A stretch of DNA of 64,000 bases. Origin: Sphingobacteriales bacterium (GTDB lineage: Bacteria; Bacteroidota; Bacteroidia; Chitinophagales; Chitinophagaceae). Every line of letters begins with the position of its first letter. The stretch's first letter is position 1. Location: the NCBI GenBank assembly GCA_016200915.1, contig JACQDV010000008.1, forward strand, positions 124,001 through 188,000, written 5' to 3'. Shown here in pieces: positions 52,427 to 61,830 of the stretch. A program made the position numbers and the translations under genes. The notes under the pieces were generated by a model. The model was not told the origin of the DNA. It did no database searches and worked only from the letters and a program-made list of their open reading frames with translations.

Positions 52427-53644
52427 ATGGAACAACATTTTTATGAAAGATTGAATGAGCTAAACAGAGAACACCTGTCACTTATTTATCGTAAGAATGA
52501 AAAGTTGTGTAATGGCAATGGTGTATTTGACCGCTACAAATATCCTGTGCTAACAGCAGCACATGCACCATTGTTTTGGAAATATGATTTGAATATAAAT
52601 ACCAACCCATATTTAATGGAGCGGTTTGGTATCAATGCAGTGATGAATGCCGGCGCCATTAAATGGAATGAAAAATATTTGCTGATCGCAAGAGTAGAAG
52701 GGGCTGATCGTAAATCTTTTTTTGCAATTGCAGAAAGTCCTAATGGAATTGATAATTTTAAATGCTGGCCTTATCCTGTAATGATTCCTGAAACAGATGA
52801 CCCTGATACCAACATATATGATATGCGATTAGTGCAGCATGAAGATGGATGGGTTTATGGATTGTTTTGTACAGAAAGAAAGGACCCCGCAGCACCTCCC
52901 GGAGATCAATCGTCGGCAATAGCACAATGCGGGATTGCCAGAACAAAGGATTTAGTAAACTGGGAACGTTTAGCTGATCTAAAAACCAAATCACCACAGC
53001 AACGTAATGTGGTATTGCATCCCGAATTTGTGAATAACAAATATGCTTTTTATACAAGACCACAGGATGGATTTATTACTGCCGGCAACGGAGGCGGTAT
53101 AGGATTTGGATTAAGTGATTCGATGATCAACGCACAAGTAAATGAGGAAGTAATCATAGATAAAAGAGTGTATCATACCATATCAGAATTAAAAAATGGG
53201 GCAGGTCCGGCACCCATTAAAACAAAACATGGATGGTTGCATCTGGCACATGGTGTAAGAAATACAGCCGCTGGTATGCGTTATGTTTTGTATTTGTTTA
53301 TGACGGATCTGAATGATTTAACCAAAACGATTTATAAGCCAGCAGGATATTTTATAGCACCGGAAGATGAAGAACGAACTGGTGATGTGAGCAATGTTGT
53401 GTTCAGTAATGGATGGATTGCAGACAATGATGGGGCGGTGTTCATCTATTATGCCTCGTCTGATACCCGAATGCATGTGGCCACTTCCACTATTGATCAG
53501 CTGGTGGATTATGTGATGCATACCGCAGCGGATGGATACTGCTCCATTAAATCGGTAGAAACGATCAATAAGATTATTGAGCATAACAGAGAGTTTATAG
53601 ATGCAGATGGAAATGTGTTGTTGCAGGCGGATGCTTTTAAGTAA
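52427..53644 (+). CDS. GH130 4-O-beta-D-mannosyl-D-glucose phosphorylase
   Basis: A 405-residue GH130 enzyme with the family-typical MNAGAIKWNEKYLLIARVEG, the Asp-containing YDMRLVQHEDGWVYGLF segment (general acid) and the C-terminal GDVSNVVFSNGWI. The group matches mannosyl-glucose phosphorylase (Bacteroides MGP), which converts mannosyl-glucose plus phosphate to mannose-1-phosphate and glucose. It follows the symporter by 18 bp. The neighbouring epimerase would make its substrate from mannobiose. Confidence 0.88.
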   Translation: MEQHFYERLNELNREHLSLIYRKNEKLCNGNGVFDRYKYPVLTAAHAPLFWKYDLNINTNPYLMERFGINAVMNAGAIKWNEKYLLIARVEGADRKSFFAIAESPNGIDNFKCWPYPVMIPETDDPDTNIYDMRLVQHEDGWVYGLFCTERKDPAAPPGDQSSAIAQCGIARTKDLVNWERLADLKTKSPQQRNVVLHPEFVNNKYAFYTRPQDGFITAGNGGGIGFGLSDSMINAQVNEEVIIDKRVYHTISELKNGAGPAPIKTKHGWLHLAHGVRNTAAGMRYVLYLFMTDLNDLTKTIYKPAGYFIAPEDEERTGDVSNVVFSNGWIADNDGAVFIYYASSDTRMHVATSTIDQLVDYVMHTAADGYCSIKSVETINKIIEHNREFIDADGNVLLQADAFK

Positions 53645-53678
53645 TCGTATTATTTATTCTCATACAGTTAGTTTTGGC

Positions 53679-53705
53679 AGCCTGTTATTCTTAACAGGCT
53701 TTTAT
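53679..53705 (+). terminator. Rho-independent terminator/attenuator after GH130
   Basis: AGCCTGTT (53679-53686) and AACAGGCT (53693-53700) form an 8-bp stem with a 6-nt loop followed by TTTATT. It lies 15 bp before the epimerase start, so it may reduce rather than end read-through. Confidence 0.6.
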
Positions 53706-53719
53706 TCTCAAACAGCTAC

Positions 53720-54949
53720 ATGACCGACATACAAACATACCGGCAGGAAATGATGGATGAATTAACCCAGATATTGAATTACTGGTTAACACATACCATT
53801 GATGTAAAATATGGCGGCTTTTATGGAAGAATTGATGAGAACGGAGTAACAGATGAAACGGCTCCCAAAGGAAGTGTATTGAACAGTCGTATTCTCTGGG
53901 CATTTTCAGCAGGATATTTAATGACGCATAATGATGAGTATTTAAAAACAGCCACCCGTGTTTTTAAATATATACTGGATAATTTTAAGGATAAACAATA
54001 CGGAGGTGTTTACTGGTCTTTAACTGCAGAAGGAAAACCATTGCAGACGAGAAAGCAAATGTATGCGCTGGCTTTTTGTATGTATGGAGTGAGTGAATAT
54101 TATAAAGCAACGCAGGATGAAAGAGCATTGAATTTTTCAAAAGAACTTTTTCAGTTATTAGAGATACACAGTTTTGATAAAAAGAATCTCGGATATATAG
54201 AGGCGGCCAGCAGAGAATGGCAACCGTTGGAAGATGTACGGTTGAGTGCAAAAGATAACAATGAAAAGAAGACGATGAACACTCACCTGCACATTATAGA
54301 AGCGTATGCTAATTTTTACCGTATCTATCCTGAAGTGTTTGTAAAACTTCAGATTGAAAATCTATTATCTGTATTTGAACAATACATTATCAATCACCAG
54401 CATCATCATCTCAACCTTTTTATGGATGAACACTGGACATTGAAATCGAATTTAATCTCTTACGGGCACGATATAGAAGCAGCCTGGCTATTATGCGAAG
54501 CAGCGGCATCAATTCAAAATCATGATTGGATAAACAGAATGAATAACTGGTCATTAAAAATTACACAGGCTTCCCTGGAAGGATTGGATAAAGACGGAGG
54601 GTTATGGTATGAGTATGAACCTGGCGATAATTATTTAGTAAAAGAAAAACATTCCTGGCCACAGGCAGAAGCGATGGTTGGTTTTATGAATGCATATGAG
54701 CTTACCAATGATGAAAAATATCTTCAGTTGTCATATCAAAGCTGGAAGTTTGTAAAACAATACATCAAGGATCAACAGGAAGGTGAATGGTATTGGGGCA
54801 TAGAAGCAGATGGATCACCAATGAAGGGACAGGACAAGATTGGTTTCTGGAAATGTCCTTATCACAACAGCCGTGCCTGCATCGAAGTAATTAATCGAAT
54901 CAACAAATTAGTAAGTATCAATCATAATACATTAATATCATCAATATGA
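53720..54949 (+). CDS. cellobiose 2-epimerase (AGE family), mannobiose-to-mannosylglucose step
   Basis: A 409-residue (alpha/alpha)6-barrel enzyme of the N-acylglucosamine 2-epimerase family. Motifs include KYGGFYGRIDENG, NTHLHIIEAYANFYRI (active-site His), LISYGHDIEAAWLL and KHSWPQAEAMVGF (catalytic His). These match cellobiose 2-epimerases (CE), which convert beta-1,4-mannobiose to beta-mannosyl-glucose in Bacteroides mannan metabolism. It is directly upstream of a GH3 gene with a 4-bp overlap. Length is normal. Confidence 0.88.
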   Translation: MTDIQTYRQEMMDELTQILNYWLTHTIDVKYGGFYGRIDENGVTDETAPKGSVLNSRILWAFSAGYLMTHNDEYLKTATRVFKYILDNFKDKQYGGVYWSLTAEGKPLQTRKQMYALAFCMYGVSEYYKATQDERALNFSKELFQLLEIHSFDKKNLGYIEAASREWQPLEDVRLSAKDNNEKKTMNTHLHIIEAYANFYRIYPEVFVKLQIENLLSVFEQYIINHQHHHLNLFMDEHWTLKSNLISYGHDIEAAWLLCEAAASIQNHDWINRMNNWSLKITQASLEGLDKDGGLWYEYEPGDNYLVKEKHSWPQAEAMVGFMNAYELTNDEKYLQLSYQSWKFVKQYIKDQQEGEWYWGIEADGSPMKGQDKIGFWKCPYHNSRACIEVINRINKLVSINHNTLISSI

Positions 54950-57189
54950 AAAAGTTTACTGCTATTCTTATGCTGATCGCTGTTCATCAAATTACATGGG
55001 CACAAACCGATGAACAAAAAGCTGCAGCCTTAGTAAAGAAAATGACCCTGGAAGAAAAAGTAGGGCAAATGACACAGGTAACCATTGCTGTAATTACACA
55101 GGGAGGCTGGGGTGATACAGAAGGCAATATTGATCCGGTTGCTTTAAAGAATGCAGTAGTAAATCATGGTGTAGGTTCTATTCTCAATGTAAATGCACAT
55201 GGTTTTACTGTAGATAAATGGAACGGGATCATCACCAAAATACAGGATGAAGCAAAGAATACAAGATTAAAAATTCCGGTAGTATATGGATTGGATGGAA
55301 TGCATGGACAAACCTATACACTTAACTCAACTTTGTTTCCGCAAAACATAGCTATAGCTGCAACCAGAAATATTAATCTTCCCATTGCAGCAGCTAAAGT
55401 AACAGCAAAAGAACTGAGAGCATCCGGAGTGAGATGGAATTTTGCACCGGTATTGGATTGCGGCCGTCAACCATTGTGGAGCCGCTTTCCAGAAACATAT
55501 GGTGAAGATGTTTACATTGGAAAAACAATGGGAGCTGCTGCTATCAAAGCATATGAAGAAGATGGTTTAAAAAATCCAACAGCGGTTGCCAGTTGCATGA
55601 AACATTATTTGGGTTATTCCAATTCAAGAAACGGGAAAGACAGAACACCGATCTATATGCCGGAAATTGAAATGCGGGAATATTATCTTCCTCAGTTTCG
55701 TGAAGCAGTAAAAGCAGGTTCATCCACTATCATGATCAATTCAGGTGAGATCAACGGCGTACCTGTTCATGCTGATAAATATTTACTGACAGATGTATTG
55801 AGAACGGAACTCGGTTTCCAGGGATTGATCGTAACGGATTGGGAAGATATTATCCGGTTGCATACCCGTCATAATGTTGCTGCTACTCCAAGACAAGCGG
55901 TAGCAATGGCCATCAATGCCGGTATTGATATGAGCATGGTTCCTTCTGATTTTTCTTTTTATGATTTGTTATTAGAAGCAGTAAAATTGAAAGAGGTACC
56001 AATGAGCCGGATTGATGATGCGGTGAAAAGAATTTTAACCCTGAAATACAAATTGGGATTATTTGATAATCCATATCCTGAACCTGCAGCTAAAGCAAAC
56101 TTTGGCAAAGCAGCATATCAAACTCTGGCATTAGATGCAGCACACGAAGCAATGACTTTATTAAAAAATAAGAATAATGTTCTACCACTTTCAAAAAACA
56201 CCAAAGTATTAGTAGCTGGTCCATCAGCACAAAGCATTACAGCATTAAATGGTTGCTGGAGTTATACCTGGCAGGGCAATAATGAGCAATGGTATCCGGC
56301 AGACAGCAAAACTATTTTACAAACTATTACTGATAAAGTTGGCGCAGCTAATGTTGTCACCACAACAGGAAAAGGATTTAATAATCCATTAAACTATACT
56401 GTAAGTGCATTGAAGAGAGCAGCAGATAATGTTGATGTGATTGTGATGTGTATTGGAGAGGATGCGTATGCAGAAAGTCCGGGTAATACAAGAGATTTAG
56501 CATTGGCAGAAGATCAGCAGGAATTAGTAAAAGCAGCGGAGATGACAGGCAAACCGGTGATATTAGTATTAACAGAAGGAAGACCAAGATTCATCACCAA
56601 TATAGAACCAGCAGCAAGTGGAATATTGATGGCATACTGGACTGGTAAAAAATCTGCCGAAGCTATTGCAGATGTTTTGTTCGGCGATTATAATCCCGAT
56701 GGAAGATTACCTTTCAGTTATCCAAAAAGTATGGGAGAATTTGTATTGTATGACCGTAAGCCAACCGAAGAAGTAAGAGAAGTGTTTAATGATAATGCAG
56801 GCAAAGGTTACGATCCGTTGTTTGAGTTTGGATATGGATTAAGCTATACAAGTTTTGAATACAGCAATCTTCAACTAAGCAGTAATACATTAAGCGGCGA
56901 TGCAAAACTTACTGTTTCCATCACTGTGAAAAATACTGGTAGCAGATCCGGTAAACATTCCGTTGAGTTATATACAAGAGATATGTATGCCAGTATTACC
57001 CCAAGTATGAAACGCCTCCGTGCTTTTCAAAAAATTGAATTAAATGCAGGTGAAAGCAAAGTTGTAACTTTTACTATTGATAAAAATGACCTGGCTTTTG
57101 TAAACAGGCAGCTCAAAACCGTAACAGAACCCGGAGATTTTGAACTGATGACAGGCGATAAGAAAGCTACCTTCGTTTATCAACAATAA
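54946..57189 (+). CDS. GH3 beta-glucosidase-like enzyme
   Basis: A 747-residue secreted enzyme: signal peptide (LMLIAVHQITWAQ), GH3 N-terminal barrel (KVGQMTQV, ASCMKHYLGYS), nucleophile D298 in LIVTDWEDI, GH3 C-terminal domain and a fibronectin-III-like end (LTVSITVKNTG). Probable beta-glucosidase or related exo-enzyme in the periplasm, trimming gluco- or galactoglucomannan side or end residues. Its ATG overlaps the epimerase stop by 4 bp (ATGA). Confidence 0.87.
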   Translation: MKKFTAILMLIAVHQITWAQTDEQKAAALVKKMTLEEKVGQMTQVTIAVITQGGWGDTEGNIDPVALKNAVVNHGVGSILNVNAHGFTVDKWNGIITKIQDEAKNTRLKIPVVYGLDGMHGQTYTLNSTLFPQNIAIAATRNINLPIAAAKVTAKELRASGVRWNFAPVLDCGRQPLWSRFPETYGEDVYIGKTMGAAAIKAYEEDGLKNPTAVASCMKHYLGYSNSRNGKDRTPIYMPEIEMREYYLPQFREAVKAGSSTIMINSGEINGVPVHADKYLLTDVLRTELGFQGLIVTDWEDIIRLHTRHNVAATPRQAVAMAINAGIDMSMVPSDFSFYDLLLEAVKLKEVPMSRIDDAVKRILTLKYKLGLFDNPYPEPAAKANFGKAAYQTLALDAAHEAMTLLKNKNNVLPLSKNTKVLVAGPSAQSITALNGCWSYTWQGNNEQWYPADSKTILQTITDKVGAANVVTTTGKGFNNPLNYTVSALKRAADNVDVIVMCIGEDAYAESPGNTRDLALAEDQQELVKAAEMTGKPVILVLTEGRPRFITNIEPAASGILMAYWTGKKSAEAIADVLFGDYNPDGRLPFSYPKSMGEFVLYDRKPTEEVREVFNDNAGKGYDPLFEFGYGLSYTSFEYSNLQLSSNTLSGDAKLTVSITVKNTGSRSGKHSVELYTRDMYASITPSMKRLRAFQKIELNAGESKVVTFTIDKNDLAFVNRQLKTVTEPGDFELMTGDKKATFVYQQ

Positions 57190-57203
57190 AATAAAAAAGT
57201 TTT

Positions 57204-58220
57204 ATGTACACTGCATACCCCATACGATATGATTCGATGAAATATAACCGCTGCGGCAGAAGTGGATTATTGCTGCCTGCCATATCATTGGGATTATGGC
57301 ACAACTTCGGCAATGTGGATGATTATGATACAATGAAATCAATCATCCATCATGCATTTGATAAAGGCATTACACATTTTGACCTCGCTAATAATTATGG
57401 GCCACCGGCAGGTGAAGCAGAAAAGAATTTTGGAAAGATATTAAATGAAGGGCTGGATAATTATCGTGATGAGATTATCATTTCAACCAAAGCTGGTTAC
57501 TATATGTGGCCCGGTCCTTATGGGGAATGGGGCAGCCGGAAATATTTGATTGCGAGTTTAGATCAGAGTTTGAAAAGAATGGGATTGGATTATGTGGATA
57601 TATTTTATTCTCATCGTCCCGATCCCGATACACCAATGGAAGAAACGATGTTGGCGTTGGATTCAATAGTAAGAAGCGGCAAGGCTTTGTACGTTGGCAT
57701 TTCCAGTTATGATGCGGAACAAACAAGACAGGCAGTTCAGATTTTAAAACAATTAGGAACACCCTGCTTGATTCATCAGCCCAAATATTCCATATTTGTC
57801 AGATGGGTGGAGGATAAAAATAATCCCATGCATAAAAGTTTGCTGGATGTGCTGGGAGAACAGGGTGTTGGATGTATTCCTTTCTCTCCGTTGGCGCAAG
57901 GGTTGCTCACTAACAAATATCTCAACGGAATACCTGCTGATTCAAGAGTGGGCAGAGGGTTGTCCAATGGTGCCATTACACAAGAAAATATTTCACCAGA
58001 GACTATTAATAGAATTAGTCAGTTAAATGATATTGCTGTAAAACGTGGTCAGTCATTAGCACAAATGGCAATCGCCTGGCTAATGAAAGACAACAGAGTT
58101 ACTTCAGTGTTAGTTGGAGCCAGTTCTGTAAAGCAGTTAGATGATAACCTGGCAGCAATGAATAATCCTGCATTCACTAAAAATGAATTGTTGCAGATTG
58201 AACAAATCCTTGCATCATAA
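57204..58220 (+). CDS. aldo/keto reductase, YghZ/AKR14-like
   Basis: A 338-residue AKR with MKYNRCGRSGLLLPAISLGL, HFDLANNYGPPAGEAEKNFG (catalytic Asp/Tyr) and a HRPDPDTPMEETMLAL strand. The ATG at 57204 gives the full N-terminal extension seen in YghZ (L-glyceraldehyde-3-phosphate reductase)-type members. The role here is not obvious; it may detoxify or interconvert sugar aldehydes generated by the pathway. Located 14 bp after GH3, so operonic. Confidence 0.8.
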   Translation: MYTAYPIRYDSMKYNRCGRSGLLLPAISLGLWHNFGNVDDYDTMKSIIHHAFDKGITHFDLANNYGPPAGEAEKNFGKILNEGLDNYRDEIIISTKAGYYMWPGPYGEWGSRKYLIASLDQSLKRMGLDYVDIFYSHRPDPDTPMEETMLALDSIVRSGKALYVGISSYDAEQTRQAVQILKQLGTPCLIHQPKYSIFVRWVEDKNNPMHKSLLDVLGEQGVGCIPFSPLAQGLLTNKYLNGIPADSRVGRGLSNGAITQENISPETINRISQLNDIAVKRGQSLAQMAIAWLMKDNRVTSVLVGASSVKQLDDNLAAMNNPAFTKNELLQIEQILAS

Positions 58221-58230
58221 ATCACCCGAT

Positions 58231-59763
58231 ATGAAAAAAATACTGACACTTGCGTTTACTTTCACTATAACAATGGTGATAGCACAAAATCCTGTTGGCA
58301 TCTTTGCTGATCATAAGGATATTGGTAATCCTAAATTAAAAGGAGATGTTGTTTATAATGCAGCAGATCAATCCTACCAATTAAAAGCCGGTGGTTACAA
58401 TATTTGGTTCGGCAGAGATGAGTTTCATTACGCTTTTAATAAACTGAAGGGTGATTTTATTCTTACAGCAAATTTTAAATTGATTGGTAAAGGAGCAGAT
58501 CCGCACAGAAAGTATGGATGGATGATAAGAGCCGGTGAAGAGGATAATGCAGCACATATGACAGCGACTGTACATGGTGATGGATTGGTAGCAATGCAAT
58601 GGCGAAGAATGAAAGGAGCTTATATGCGGGACCCGCAGGATGAATTGTTTACAAAGAAGAAAGCTTGTGAGATAGTTCAGCTGGAAAGATCTGGTAAGAT
58701 TTTTATTATGAGAGTGGCCAATGCCGGTGAACCTTTACAGGAAGTTGGAAGAACAGATGCTGTTGATATGCCTGATGAAGTATTGGGAGGAATTATTTTA
58801 TGCAGTCATAATGCTGATGTAACAGAAGAAGCTATTGCATGGAATGTGCGGCAGGAATTAATAGTACCCGATACATACAATGGTTACCAGGATGGTATAT
58901 TGGGAAGCAAACTGGAGATTGTAAATGTGTTTGATGGCAAAAGAAAAATTATTCATGAAGACAAAGGACGGTTTGAAGCACCTAACTGGATGAAAGATGG
59001 GAAAAGTTTATTGTTTAATAAAGATGGACTGATTTGGCAATTGCCGGTTGAAGGAGGAACACCCGTTCAACTCAACACAGGAAATGCCAAACGCAATAAT
59101 AATGATCATGTAATTTCTTTTGATGGGAAATGGTTAGCCATCTCTTCACACCGGGATGGAATGCCGGGTGGAGGCAGCACTATTTATTATTTACCCATTA
59201 CAGGTGGCGAACCAACTTTGGTTACTGACAGTACACCATCTTATTTGCATGGTTGGAGTGTGAATGGCAAAGAAATAGTTTATACAGCACAACGCACCAG
59301 TAAGAGCCAGGCTTATAATATTTACAAAAAGCCAATTAATGGTGGTGCAGAAACGCCATTGACTTTTTTAGAAAAAGGATTAGCTGATGGCCCTGAATAT
59401 TCTCCTGATGGAAAATATATTTATTTCAACAGCACTGCCAGCGGCAATATGCAGTTGTGGCGAATGAAACCAGACGGATCAGAACAAACACAATTAACTT
59501 TTGATGAATACAATAACTGGTTTGCTCATATATCGCCGGATAATAAATGGATTGCTTTTCTTTCTTTCCCCAATACAGTTGATGCCGGTGATCATCCATT
59601 TTATAAAAGAGTGATGTTACGGTTAATGCCGGTGAATGGAACAGGAGCACCTAAAGTAATTGCTTACTTGTTTGGCGGACAAGGAACGATCAATACACCA
59701 AGCTGGAGCCCCGATAGTAAGTATATTGCATTTGTAAGTAATACAGGTCCTGTAAACAAATAA
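58231..59763 (+). CDS. secreted PD40/TolB-like beta-propeller protein
   Basis: About 510 residues with a signal peptide (LTLAFTFTITMVIAQ). The N-terminal domain (about 20-200) has a DUF1349/concanavalin-like pattern (GDFILTANFKLIGKGADPHR, GWMIRAGEE). The C-terminal half has repeated PD40 blades ('W-x-P/P-D-G-K-x-I/L' phrases such as YSPDGKYIYFNS and WSPDSKYIAFVS). No catalytic residues are obvious; it may bind glycans or act as a periplasmic scaffold. The ATG at 58231 is preferred to an ORF start inside the preceding gene. Confidence 0.72.
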   Translation: MKKILTLAFTFTITMVIAQNPVGIFADHKDIGNPKLKGDVVYNAADQSYQLKAGGYNIWFGRDEFHYAFNKLKGDFILTANFKLIGKGADPHRKYGWMIRAGEEDNAAHMTATVHGDGLVAMQWRRMKGAYMRDPQDELFTKKKACEIVQLERSGKIFIMRVANAGEPLQEVGRTDAVDMPDEVLGGIILCSHNADVTEEAIAWNVRQELIVPDTYNGYQDGILGSKLEIVNVFDGKRKIIHEDKGRFEAPNWMKDGKSLLFNKDGLIWQLPVEGGTPVQLNTGNAKRNNNDHVISFDGKWLAISSHRDGMPGGGSTIYYLPITGGEPTLVTDSTPSYLHGWSVNGKEIVYTAQRTSKSQAYNIYKKPINGGAETPLTFLEKGLADGPEYSPDGKYIYFNSTASGNMQLWRMKPDGSEQTQLTFDEYNNWFAHISPDNKWIAFLSFPNTVDAGDHPFYKRVMLRLMPVNGTGAPKVIAYLFGGQGTINTPSWSPDSKYIAFVSNTGPVNK

Positions 59764-59774
59764 AAATTTGATCA

Positions 59775-60527
59775 ATGAAAAAAATTATCACTTCTGTTAT
59801 CGTGCTGTTTTTTGTTGTTTCTTCTGTGGAAGCACAAAAACAATTTAAAGCATTACTTGTTACGACAACGAGAGGCTGGCATCACGAATCATTACATTAT
59901 GGTGTAGTTGCATTGAATAAACTGGCAACTCAAAACAATTTTGATTTAGTGCTGATGCAGGATCCCAATAGTATCAATGATAAATACCTGGCAGATTTCC
60001 AGGTGGTGATTTTTCTTTGTACTACTGGTGATATTTTCGATTCGGCACAACAGAAAGTATTTGAAAGATATATTCAATCAGGTAAAGGTTATGTTGGTGT
60101 GCACAGTGCATCTGATACAGAATATGATTGGGACTGGTATAATAAATTAGTGGGAAGAATGTTTCATATACACCCGGCAATACAAACAGCACGACTGCAG
60201 GTATTGAACAGCAGTTTTCCCGGGATGACATCTTTTACCAATAATCAACTCTGGACAGAAGAATGGTATGAGTTTGGTCCGGAGAAAATAAGTGGATTAA
60301 ATTATTTATTATCAGTTGACGAAAAAACGTATAATCCTGTTACCAATTGGGGTGTTAAAAAAGGAAACGGAATGGGAGCACTTCATCCAATCAGCTGGTA
60401 CCATGAGTTTGATGGTGGCCGTTCTTTTTATACTGCATTAGGTCATATGCCAACTGATTTTGAAAATGAATCTTTTCTCAACCATTTATATGGTGGTATT
60501 TACTGGGCAGCAACCGGGAAAAAATAA
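59775..60527 (+). CDS. ThuA-domain secreted protein
   Basis: A 250-residue protein with a signal peptide (SVIVLFFVVSSVEAQ) and a ThuA/class-I-glutamine-amidotransferase-like fold (FKALLVTTTRGWHHESL, YVGVHSASDTEYDWDWY). ThuA-like proteins are linked to trehalose and other disaccharide utilisation, with no enzyme activity established. It is 11 bp after the PD40 gene and 16 bp before GH5, so it belongs to the same transcription unit. Confidence 0.78.
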   Translation: MKKIITSVIVLFFVVSSVEAQKQFKALLVTTTRGWHHESLHYGVVALNKLATQNNFDLVLMQDPNSINDKYLADFQVVIFLCTTGDIFDSAQQKVFERYIQSGKGYVGVHSASDTEYDWDWYNKLVGRMFHIHPAIQTARLQVLNSSFPGMTSFTNNQLWTEEWYEFGPEKISGLNYLLSVDEKTYNPVTNWGVKKGNGMGALHPISWYHEFDGGRSFYTALGHMPTDFENESFLNHLYGGIYWAATGKK

Positions 60528-60543
60528 TCTTAATAAACCTCAG

Positions 60544-61491
60544 ATGAGACGTGCAATTTTTTTCATCTTATTATTCTACGCTGTAACTACTAATGGGCAG
60601 TTCGTAAAACAACAAGGACAACTTAGTGTGAGTGGGACACAGCTGGTTAATAGTAAAGGTGAACCAGTTGTATTAAGGGGTATGAGTTTTGGATGGAGTT
60701 GTTTTCATCCGAGGTTTTATACTGAGGGAGCAGTGCATACATTAGTTAAAGACTGGAAATGTAATGTTATTAGAGCTGCATTAGGTGTTGAGCCCAAAAA
60801 TGGTTATAAACAGGATTCTGCTACACAAATAAAATTAATTCAAACAGTAGTTGATGCTGCTATAAAAGAAGATGTTTATGTGATCATCGACTGGCATAGT
60901 CATAATATCAATTTAGAGGAAGCTAAAAGATTTTTCAAGACCATGGCTTATGACTATGGAAACTATCCCAATATTATTTATGAAGTTTTTAATGAACCAG
61001 ATCATGAGTCATGGGCCGAAGTGAAAGCATATGCTGCGGAAATTATAAAAGTGATTCGGGAAGAAGATACTGATAATATTATTTTAATTGGAAGTCCACG
61101 ATGGGACCAGGAGGTTCAGCTTCCTGCTGCTGATCCAATCAAAGGATATAAAAACCTGATGTACACCATGCATTTTTATGCAGGAACGCATAAACAATGG
61201 CTGCGTGACAGAACAGATGAAGCAATTAAAAACGGGTTGCCCATATTTGTTTCCGAATGTGCAGGTATGGAAGCAACGGGTAACGGGCCAATAGATGATG
61301 CCGAATGGAAAAAATTTATTGAATGGATGGAAGAAAGAAAAATAAGCTGGCTTACCTGGTCGGTTTCTGATAAAGATGAAACTTGTTCTGTTTTAAATCC
61401 ATCTGCCTCTTCCGATGGTAACTGGAACGATGCTGATTTAAAAGAATCAGGGATAAAGATCAAAAATTACCTTAAGCATTACAATCAATAA
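60544..61491 (+). CDS. GH5 endoglucanase/mannanase-like enzyme
   Basis: About 315 residues: a signal peptide (AIFFILLFYAVTTNGQ) and a compact GH5 barrel. Acid/base is E151 in EVFNEPDHES and nucleophile E238 in FVSECAG. YVIIDWHSHN and TMHFYAGTHK are further family landmarks. It resembles the GH5_2-type cellulase group, so a beta-1,4-glucan or glucomannan backbone is the likely target; mannan is an alternative given the locus. The ATG at 60544 is chosen because the longer frame begins within the ThuA gene. Last gene of the locus. Confidence 0.82.
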   Translation: MRRAIFFILLFYAVTTNGQFVKQQGQLSVSGTQLVNSKGEPVVLRGMSFGWSCFHPRFYTEGAVHTLVKDWKCNVIRAALGVEPKNGYKQDSATQIKLIQTVVDAAIKEDVYVIIDWHSHNINLEEAKRFFKTMAYDYGNYPNIIYEVFNEPDHESWAEVKAYAAEIIKVIREEDTDNIILIGSPRWDQEVQLPAADPIKGYKNLMYTMHFYAGTHKQWLRDRTDEAIKNGLPIFVSECAGMEATGNGPIDDAEWKKFIEWMEERKISWLTWSVSDKDETCSVLNPSASSDGNWNDADLKESGIKIKNYLKHYNQ

Positions 61492-61830
61492 TTAATTTAT
61501 AATTTTCATCTCCTCACCCTTTGCAGAAAGAATTAGAATTCTTGTGGAATTTTTTATGAACTGTATCTCATAGTTAAACTTACTGCTATGCCTAAATCAG
61601 CGATCCGCCACTTTACTTAATTCGTTTTCAAAAAAGTTTATTACAGTTATTCTTATTTGAATTGCATTCGATAAAGAATGCCTTATAAGGAATTACTGTG
61701 CTCATTTTAAACAGGAAAATTTTTCTGGCGGGAAAGTTATGCCTGTTTGTAAATGAAAAAAAGTTAAGTAATGATATGCTGAATGATAGCAATGGTTTCA
61801 AATTCATTTATCAACATTAAAACCGTTTGT
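61492..61830. other. 339-bp intergenic region between GH5 and tonB, nothing recognised
   Basis: AT-rich, with short imperfect repeats such as AGAATTAGAATTCTTG near 61530. No convincing promoter, terminator or ORF was found. It should contain the tonB promoter. Confidence 0.4.
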
